From: UBA3818 sp051881895
GTDB taxonomy: Bacteria; Bacillota; Clostridia; Oscillospirales; Ruminococcaceae
Assembly: GCA_051881895.1 (NCBI GenBank)
Contig: JBJEQT010000123.1
Span: forward strand, 1-10,304
Direction of reading: 5' to 3'
DNA length: 10,304 bases
In this document: piece after piece, positions 1 to 4,842 of the stretch
How positions within the stretch are numbered: position 1 is the stretch's first letter
How the letters are laid out: every line of letters begins with the position of its first letter
The notes under the pieces: generated by a model
Told to the model about the DNA's origin: nothing
The model's database searches: none
The model's input: only the letters and a program-made list of their open reading frames with translations
Translations under genes and position numbers: made by a program

Positions 1-11
1 GGACACAAGCC

Positions 12-45
12 AAAAGGGCGCCTTTGCAGGCGCCCTTTTCTTTTT
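12..45. terminator. Rho-independent terminator, possibly bidirectional
   Basis: A perfect 11-bp inverted repeat (12-22 and 29-39) with a 6-base loop is followed on the + strand by C and five T (41-45). This would end a + strand gene lying left of the window. On the - strand the stem is followed by only the four T that belong to it, so it would be a weaker terminator for the radical SAM gene, which stops at 55. No other terminator is visible for that gene inside the window. Confidence 0.8.
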
Positions 46-54
46 CAGCACTTT

Positions 55-969
55 TTATGGTCTGGGTAAATCCGGCAAAACACCCGTCAAATCAAAAGCA
101 GGAATATACGCGTCATCCGCGGAAGAAAGTTCCTGTAAAAAGCCGTCTTCTATTCCCTTTTGGAACAAATACGCTTCCACCTCATCGTATTCTTCCTGAT
201 ACAGCGTGCGGTTAATCTCCGGATAATTCTCCGCTTTTCCACAGGGCAGATATTGGCTCATCAGGCTTACAAGCACCGTCCCCGCAGGAAAACTGTCCGC
301 AATCCAGTCCAGAATCTGTTTGCTGTTTTGAACCTGACCGGGCAGAATCAAGTGGCGGATCAAAACGCCGGATTGGAGCATCCCCTCCTCATCCAGGCAA
401 TAGGGTCCTGTCTGCCGCACCATTTCCGCAATCGCTTCGCGGGCCCGTTCCCAATAATCAGATGCCCCCGAATAACGCAAGGCCAACCGATCATCAGCAT
501 ATTTTAAATCGGGCAGATAGATCTGCACCTTTCCCTCCAATCGCCGCAGGGATTCCACCGACTCGTATCCGCCGCAATTGTAGACGACCGGCACCGGCAA
601 AGGCTCTTCCAGCGACTGTGCGATTGCCCGCACAAAGTGGGTGGGGTTGACCAGATTGATATTATGCGCTCCTTTCCCGACCAACTCACAGTAAATCTCC
701 CTCAGCCGGGATACTGTGATTTCTTCCCCGAAGTTTTTTGCGCTGATACTGTAATTCTGGCAAAAAACACACCGTAAGGAACATCCGCTGAAAAACACAG
801 CGCCGGAACCCCGTTCCCCGCTGATGCAAGGTTCTTCTCCAAAATGCAGCGCCGCGCGGGCAACCACCGGCGCAAACGGCATGGAACAAACTCCTGTTTT
901 CCCCTCTGAGCCAAAAAATTCCGGGCGTTCTGTTCCGCAGCGCCGCGGACAATCAAGACAAACCGGCAC
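55..969 (-). CDS. PflX-type radical SAM protein (putative glycyl-radical-enzyme activase-like)
   Basis: This 304-residue protein has the radical SAM 4Fe-4S signature CSLRCVFC (Cys63, Cys67, Cys70), which binds the cluster that cleaves S-adenosylmethionine. The preceding GAVFFSGC and following QNY are typical of the pyruvate formate-lyase-activase-related PflX group. An N-terminal cysteine set (Cys4, Cys7, Cys11, Cys28) is characteristic of that group and may bind a second metal site. Length is usual for the family. The GTG start at 969 is chosen because AGGAGG (983-978) lies 8 bases upstream; an ATG at 974 is out of frame and only 3 bases from that site. Many family members are annotated as PFL-activating proteins without proof, and no glycyl radical enzyme is visible in this window, so the substrate is unknown. 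The family assignment is firm; the function is not. Confidence 0.88.
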   Translation of the reverse strand: MPVCLDCPRRCGTERPEFFGSEGKTGVCSMPFAPVVARAALHFGEEPCISGERGSGAVFFSGCSLRCVFCQNYSISAKNFGEEITVSRLREIYCELVGKGAHNINLVNPTHFVRAIAQSLEEPLPVPVVYNCGGYESVESLRRLEGKVQIYLPDLKYADDRLALRYSGASDYWERAREAIAEMVRQTGPYCLDEEGMLQSGVLIRHLILPGQVQNSKQILDWIADSFPAGTVLVSLMSQYLPCGKAENYPEINRTLYQEEYDEVEAYLFQKGIEDGFLQELSSADDAYIPAFDLTGVLPDLPRP

Positions 970-977
970 AGCATAGA

Positions 978-1014
978 CCTCCTATCTTTTTCGTCCCGCA
1001 CCAACCGATGCGGG
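978..1014 (-). promoter_or_regulatory. Leader hairpin and ribosome binding site of the radical SAM gene
   Basis: On the - strand a 6-bp stem (CCCGCA pairing with TGCGGG, 1014-995, 8-base loop) is followed 11 bases later by AGGAGG (983-978). No T-run follows the stem, so it is not a terminator. It could be a stabilising or regulatory element of the leader, but this is only a structural observation. The ribosome binding site is what fixes the GTG start. Confidence 0.4.
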
Positions 1015-1086
1015 TACGTTACACACCGCATATCCACCCAAATCCACGCGGATAATCAAAGCGTTATTTTTTCGATGATACAGGCT

Positions 1087-1117
1087 CATTATAACACGCC
1101 GCCGATGGGATTCCCAT
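1087..1117 (-). promoter_or_regulatory. Possible promoter of the radical SAM gene, with a palindrome in its -35 area
   Basis: A perfect TATAAT is present on the - strand at 1092-1087, about 118 bases upstream of the GTG start. At the expected distance there is only a poor -35 match (TGGGAA, 17-base spacer). The -35 area lies inside a perfect 13-base inverted repeat, ATGGGA-T-TCCCAT (1105-1117), which begins 2 bases beyond the flippase stop codon. A weak -35 covered by a palindrome is the usual arrangement of a regulator-dependent promoter, but the regulator is not identifiable. Confidence 0.35.
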
Positions 1118-1119
1118 AT

Positions 1120-2661
1120 TCATTTTTCGAAAAGCGTTTTCAAGTAAGCAGAAAAGCGAATTTCCAAAAAGGACAGGCAGATATAAAAAATTCCGATTGC
1201 GGCGGCAACACCTGCAAAAAGGGAGCAAAGACGCCCCAATCCGCTTTGCTGCAGATAGGAAAAAAGAAGCCAGGCTGAACATCCGGACGCGGCGCCGGAA
1301 AGGAACGGTGCCGCAAACCAATTTCTCCATTGGATTTTTATTTTTACCGACCGTACCACCCAGTAAAAATTCATGGCAACGCCTATCAATTCACTGCCTA
1401 CACAAGCCAGCGCGTATCCACCGATCCCCATCTGTCCCACCGTCATCCATGTAAATAAGATCTCGCATACACCGGTGACGACAACGCTGGCAGACGCCTG
1501 CTTCTGCATCCCGATCCCGTTGAGGATGCTTCCGGTCGTGATATGATAAAACGTGAAAAAAGCGGCCGCAGACAGCGCCGGGATATGTTCGCCGGCCAGC
1601 GGATGGCGATAGATCATCTGGGCCAGTTCCTTTCCCAGCGGCAGCATGACAGACAAAGAAACCGCGGTCAGCATGCCGGTGACCTGAATCGCTTTTCCCG
1701 CTTTTCTGCGTATCTGCGCCTGGTTGTTCCGGGCGCTGTATTGGGAAAAACGGGGCAGCAAAATGGTGTTGAGCGGGTGGATAAAAGCGGTAGGCAGCAT
1801 CAAAAGAGGCAGGGTCATGCCCACCATGATACCAAAACTGGACAGGGCGTCCTGCGGCGAAACACCCGCCGCCATCAGCCGGTTGGGAATCAAAACCGTT
1901 GTCATGCTGGAGAAAAAATTGTTAAGCAATCCTGCGGCAGATACCGGTACCGCAATGGCGGCGACCTTTCGAAACATCCCTTTGGGAATGTTCACAGCGT
2001 CTTTCGCGTTTGGAAAAAATCGCTTTTCTCCCCGTTTATAAAACAAACTGAGAATCGAAACGCTGAACACCTCGCTGATCACCATCCCCAAGACGATCAT
2101 GGCGGTTGCCATGCCGGGATCGTCCGGACCAAAAGCAATCAGAAGTCCCAGGCCGGCAACCGTCCGGATGATCTGCTCCGTCAACTCAGACACAATAGGC
2201 GGAAAGATGTACTTGATCCCGTGAAAGCAGGATTTGAAGATATTTTCGAATCCGGTTAAAAACAAGCATGGAAGCAGCAAAAGCAATGCTTTTTTGATTT
2301 TCGCTTCCCCCAGCACAACGCCGGATAAAAAATCCGAAAACAGGCAAACCGGAACGGCGGCGCAAATAAACAGGCAAAGAAAGACCAGCTGGGAAAATCG
2401 AACAACCCCCTTTACCCCTCCCGCGTTTCCGATTGCCTGATACTGCGCGCACAAGCGGGAAACCGCCAATGTCAGCCCGGACATGGTAAAAGACATGATG
2501 ACCGAATAAGCCGGCATGATCAGCTGGTACATTCCCATCACTTCGGCGCCGCCAAACCGGCTCAAACCAATTCGATACACAAATCCGATCAACTGCATGC
2601 CGACAGAAGAAAGACACAGAAAAAAGGCGTTGTAAAAAACCGATCGCTTCTCCAATTTCAT
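1120..2661 (-). CDS. SpoVB/MOP-superfamily polysaccharide flippase-like membrane protein
   Basis: This 513-residue, highly hydrophobic protein has about 14 predicted membrane segments and the pattern of the SpoVB/YtgP/MurJ-like branch of the MOP superfamily, which flips lipid-linked glycan precursors across the membrane. The evidence is the N-terminal segment with a FVYRIGLSRFGG turn, MGMYQL, SGLTLAVSRLCAQY, and a C-terminal half containing the LNGIGMQKQASAS motif comparable to LQG-GK in SpoVB. Length is usual for SpoVB (about 520). The frame is open further up to a GTG at 2676, but GGAGG (2675-2671) overlaps that codon and sits 9 bases before the ATG at 2661, so 2661 is taken as start. The gene is apparently monocistronic. 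Clostridia often carry several paralogues, so a role in spore cortex rather than in another surface glycan is inference. It is divergent from the TSUP gene. Confidence 0.85.
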   Translation of the reverse strand: MKLEKRSVFYNAFFLCLSSVGMQLIGFVYRIGLSRFGGAEVMGMYQLIMPAYSVIMSFTMSGLTLAVSRLCAQYQAIGNAGGVKGVVRFSQLVFLCLFICAAVPVCLFSDFLSGVVLGEAKIKKALLLLLPCLFLTGFENIFKSCFHGIKYIFPPIVSELTEQIIRTVAGLGLLIAFGPDDPGMATAMIVLGMVISEVFSVSILSLFYKRGEKRFFPNAKDAVNIPKGMFRKVAAIAVPVSAAGLLNNFFSSMTTVLIPNRLMAAGVSPQDALSSFGIMVGMTLPLLMLPTAFIHPLNTILLPRFSQYSARNNQAQIRRKAGKAIQVTGMLTAVSLSVMLPLGKELAQMIYRHPLAGEHIPALSAAAFFTFYHITTGSILNGIGMQKQASASVVVTGVCEILFTWMTVGQMGIGGYALACVGSELIGVAMNFYWVVRSVKIKIQWRNWFAAPFLSGAASGCSAWLLFSYLQQSGLGRLCSLFAGVAAAIGIFYICLSFLEIRFSAYLKTLFEK

Positions 2662-2670
2662 AAAACGACC

Positions 2671-2690
2671 CTCCACACAGCCATTTTATG
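2671..2690 (-). promoter_or_regulatory. Flippase ribosome binding site and possible sporulation-type -10 element
   Basis: GGAGG at 2675-2671 decides the ATG start at 2661. Upstream, CATAAAAT (2690-2683) matches 7 of 8 positions of the sigma-E -10 consensus known from Bacillus sporulation (CATACAHT). At the correct spacing the -35 is weak (a GTATGAA-like sequence), and no good sigma-A promoter was found between 2691 and 2760 on this strand. The sigma-E reading suits a SpoVB gene but is weakly supported. Confidence 0.3.
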
Positions 2691-2728
2691 ATTGTCTTGG
2701 AAAATTCATACGCGATCGGCTTTCCGCA

Positions 2729-2757
2729 TTGACTTTTGCCGGCCGGCATCGTAGAAT
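2729..2757 (+). promoter_or_regulatory. Sigma-A-type promoter of the TSUP gene, with a palindromic spacer
   Basis: TTGACT (2729-2734) and TAGAAT (2752-2757) are separated by exactly 17 bases, each one mismatch from consensus. Transcription would start near 2764, giving a leader of about 100 bases. The spacer contains the 10-base perfect palindrome GCCGGCCGGC (2738-2747), a possible operator site. The leader is rich in CCGG elements but no known riboswitch fold was recognised. Confidence 0.75.
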
Positions 2758-2865
2758 AGAAAACGGTTTATGTTTTCAGAAAATATCCGCCGGTGAAAGC
2801 CGCCGGATAGAAGGCCGGACAAGCGATTTTTGCCCGACCCGAAAACGAATTGGGAGGAGAGCAAA

Positions 2866-3630
2866 ATGGAACTCACCTGGCAAACATTTGCGATTGTTTG
2901 TCCTCTGGTTTTTTTAGGCGGATTCATGGACGCAGTAGCGGGCGGCGGTGGAATCATCACATTGCCGGCGTACATGTTTGCCGGCGTTCCGATTCACATC
3001 GCATATGGCACCAATAAATTCGGCAATAGTTTTGGCACTGCGATCGCTACATTTAACTATGGCCGCGGCGGATTTATCCATTGGAAGCCTGGCTTTGTAT
3101 GCGCGGTCATGTCTTTGATCGGTTCCTGGATGGGAGCGCGTCTGGTGGTGGCCTTATCCGCACAGACGCTGCAGTACTGCACCACCATCCTCTTACCCGC
3201 TGTCGCAATTTTTATGGTGTTAAACCGGAACATCGGAAAAGAAGAAAAGGAAGAGGTAACCGGTAAAAGCCTATATCTGCGCAGCGCCTTGATTGGCCTT
3301 GTCATCGGCGGATACGATGGCTTTTTCGGACCCGGAACAGGAACATTCATGGTGATGGCCTTTACCGCTTTTCTTGGCTATTCCTTAATCAACGCCAGCG
3401 GAAATGCCAAACTGGTCAACCTGGCTTCTAATATCGGAGGGCTCATCGCTTATATCTACCACGGCGATGTTCTGTTTTTGCTGGGCATTCCCGCGGCGCT
3501 GTGTTCGATTCTCGGCAATTACCTCGGCACAAAAATGGCCATAAAAATCGGCGGGAAATTTATCCGTCCGATTCTCCTCACCGCAATGGGGCTTTTGGTC
3601 GTGAAATTAGTTCTTGACACGTTTTTGTAA
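2866..3630 (+). CDS. TSUP family (TauE/SafE, YfcA-like) membrane transporter
   Basis: This 254-residue membrane protein has about eight hydrophobic segments and the internal duplication typical of the 4-toluene sulfonate uptake permease family. The first repeat carries GGFMDAVAGGGGIITLPA (residues 18-35). The second carries GGYDGFFGPGTGTFMVMAF (148-166), followed by NASGNAKLVNLASNIGGL (176-193). Family members export or import sulfur-containing anions or small organic acids (sulfite, sulfoacetate, taurine-related compounds); the substrate cannot be read from the sequence. Length is typical. The frame is open from a TTG at 2830, but GGAGG (2853-2857) lies 8 bases before the ATG at 2866, which is taken as start. 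It is monocistronic between its own promoter (2729-2757) and a strong terminator (3648-3689). No sulfur-metabolism gene adjoins it. Confidence 0.9.
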   Translation: MELTWQTFAIVCPLVFLGGFMDAVAGGGGIITLPAYMFAGVPIHIAYGTNKFGNSFGTAIATFNYGRGGFIHWKPGFVCAVMSLIGSWMGARLVVALSAQTLQYCTTILLPAVAIFMVLNRNIGKEEKEEVTGKSLYLRSALIGLVIGGYDGFFGPGTGTFMVMAFTAFLGYSLINASGNAKLVNLASNIGGLIAYIYHGDVLFLLGIPAALCSILGNYLGTKMAIKIGGKFIRPILLTAMGLLVVKLVLDTFL

Positions 3631-3647
3631 TCTGACGCAAAAAATAC

Positions 3648-3689
3648 AAAGGCCCGGATACAGAAAATTTCTGTATCCGGGCCTTTTTT
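3648..3689. terminator. Strong bidirectional Rho-independent terminator
   Basis: A perfect 19-bp inverted repeat (3648-3666 and 3668-3686) starts 18 bases after the TSUP stop codon. On the + strand it ends in six T (3684-3689). On the - strand it is followed by TTTGTA and six T (the A-run 3639-3644), so it can also stop the convergent ABC/DUF4349 operon, whose last gene ends at 3785. The outer part of the stem is GC-rich (GGCCCGG). Confidence 0.93.
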
Positions 3690-3767
3690 ACATCTGTTTT
3701 CCAAGGCTGCCGTGTATAGTCCGCCTGTTTTTCCGAGCGCATTGCCCCGTTCTTCACGTGTTGAACC

Positions 3768-3781
3768 GTCTGAAATCAGAC
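3768..3781 (-). repeat. Small inverted repeat just after the DUF4349 stop
   Basis: GTCTGA and TCAGAC are separated by two bases (14 bases in all) and begin 3 bases after the TAA stop of the lipoprotein gene. No T-run follows, so it is not a terminator by itself. It may be a 3' end stabilising hairpin ahead of the terminator at 3648-3686, or chance. Confidence 0.3.
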
Positions 3782-3784
3782 TCT

Positions 3785-4762
3785 TTATTTTTCCTCTTTG
3801 GCGGAATCCGTCCCGGCACCGTTCGCATGGCCCTGTTTTGGCAAAGCTGCCTTTTGGCGGCGCTTTTTCACGCAGTGCAGGCACACCCAAATTACAATTC
3901 CCGCAAAAGCCGCCCAAATCAGCAAATACGGCAAATTCACCACAAACCATACAAAGAAATTTTCACATCCGCTTTTCAGACGGTACAGCGTGTCCGACCA
4001 ACCGGCGGCGATCCGCTGCCCAACCGACTGGTCGTGCACCGTGGTTACCCGCTGCACTTCCCGCACATACAAATTCACCGTACTGTACTCGATCTGGCTA
4101 TCGTATCTGTTTTTGGCGGAATGGTAGTTTTCCAGCTGGTACCGCACTTCAGACAGGCGGCTCTCCAGTTGAATGATTGCCTCCAGATCCTGCGCCGATT
4201 CCAGCAAAGCGAGCAGCCTCTCCTGCTCCACTTCCAGCGCCTCAATCCGGGACTCCACGTCGATATAATCAAGCGTTACATCCTCAGAGGATTTACCGGT
4301 GTAGGTAACGGTGCCAATCGTTCCGACCTGCGCCAAAAAATCATCCAGATTGCCGGACGGTATCCGGATGACCATCGTCCCTTCCCGGTTGATGTGGTAC
4401 TCAATGGAGCTGCCGCTGACGGAAGATCCCTCCAGATAGCCGCCAAAGCGCTGAATTGCCTGCTCCAAATCCGACAAGAAGCGATCAAATTCCAGTGTTT
4501 GGGCTTCCATGTCCACCGTCCAGATAATTTTTCGATTCATCTGCGCACTGGTTTGAAGCATGGTATCGGAAGATGTGAACGTACCGTCGGAGCCGGTAAA
4601 ATATTCCGCTGTTTCCTGCTCCGGGGCAGCGCCTTCTCCCTGCATCATCATATTGGACGGCTGAGAGGCGGCTTTATCTGACAAACTGGCAGAATTGCAG
4701 CCGGTTAAAACGGACAGAATCAAAATCATACAAAGGCCTACTGATACCATCTTTTTTTTCAC
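3785..4762 (-). CDS. DUF4349 lipoprotein with coiled coil and C-terminal membrane anchor
   Basis: This 325-residue protein has a lipoprotein signal peptide (MKKK, hydrophobic stretch, lipobox LTGC with Cys22). A low-complexity linker (about 23-75) leads into a region resembling the DUF4349 family (about 78-296). That region includes MNRKIIWTVDMEAQTLEFD, the GGYLEGSSV turn and the VTLDYIDVESRIEALEVEQERLL segment, then a coiled coil (about 168-222). A strong membrane segment (about 274-297) and a basic tail (KKRRQK) suggest the C-terminus is cytoplasmic. The GTG start at 4762 is set by AGGAGG 7 bases upstream (4775-4770); the longer frame from a TTG at 4819 has no such site and would bury the signal peptide. 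It is the last gene of the ABC operon, 80 bases after the permease. DUF4349 has no established function; partnership with the transporter is inferred from position. Confidence 0.88.
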   Translation of the reverse strand: MKKKMVSVGLCMILILSVLTGCNSASLSDKAASQPSNMMMQGEGAAPEQETAEYFTGSDGTFTSSDTMLQTSAQMNRKIIWTVDMEAQTLEFDRFLSDLEQAIQRFGGYLEGSSVSGSSIEYHINREGTMVIRIPSGNLDDFLAQVGTIGTVTYTGKSSEDVTLDYIDVESRIEALEVEQERLLALLESAQDLEAIIQLESRLSEVRYQLENYHSAKNRYDSQIEYSTVNLYVREVQRVTTVHDQSVGQRIAAGWSDTLYRLKSGCENFFVWFVVNLPYLLIWAAFAGIVIWVCLHCVKKRRQKAALPKQGHANGAGTDSAKEEK

Positions 4763-4817
4763 AAAAATCCCTCCTAAAATATGCCGCAGACGGAACGGGT
4801 CTTTAATCAATAAGTGC

Positions 4818-4834
4818 AAAAAAGATTCTTTTTT
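4818..4834 (-). repeat. AT-rich hairpin between permease and lipoprotein genes
   Basis: A perfect 17-base inverted repeat (AAAAAAGA-A-TCTTTTTT on the - strand) lies 9 bases after the permease stop codon and ends in six T. The stem is almost all A/T, so it would be a weak terminator at best. It could act as a leaky attenuator that lowers lipoprotein expression relative to the transporter, or as an mRNA processing or decay site. No convincing separate promoter for the lipoprotein gene was found in the 80-base gap. Confidence 0.4.
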
Positions 4835-4842
4835 ATTGCAAG

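Noticed and set aside
972..974. ATG at 974 as start of the radical SAM protein
   Set aside because: It is out of frame with the radical SAM protein and only 3 bases from the ribosome binding site; the frame it opens has no family features.
1543..2259. A 238-codon open frame on the + strand within the flippase
   Set aside because: The composition is extremely rich in Arg, Gln, His and Gly, and it lies fully inside a well-supported membrane protein gene on the other strand.
2676..2676. GTG at 2676 as start of the flippase
   Set aside because: It is part of the GGAGG region that serves the ATG at 2661, so it has no ribosome binding site of its own at a useful distance.
2830..2832. TTG at 2830 as start of the TSUP protein
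   Set aside because: It would add a polar N-terminal extension without a ribosome binding site; the ATG at 2866 has a strong one.
3614..4681. A 355-codon open frame on the + strand, antisense to the DUF4349 gene
   Set aside because: Its translation has no recognisable motif, is rich in Arg/His/Pro/Gln as expected of an antisense shadow, starts inside the TSUP gene and crosses its terminator. The opposite strand has a lipobox, ribosome binding site and family match.
4817..4819. TTG at 4819 as start of the DUF4349 protein
   Set aside because: It would place 19 extra residues before a clear lipoprotein signal peptide; the GTG at 4762 has AGGAGG 7 bases upstream.
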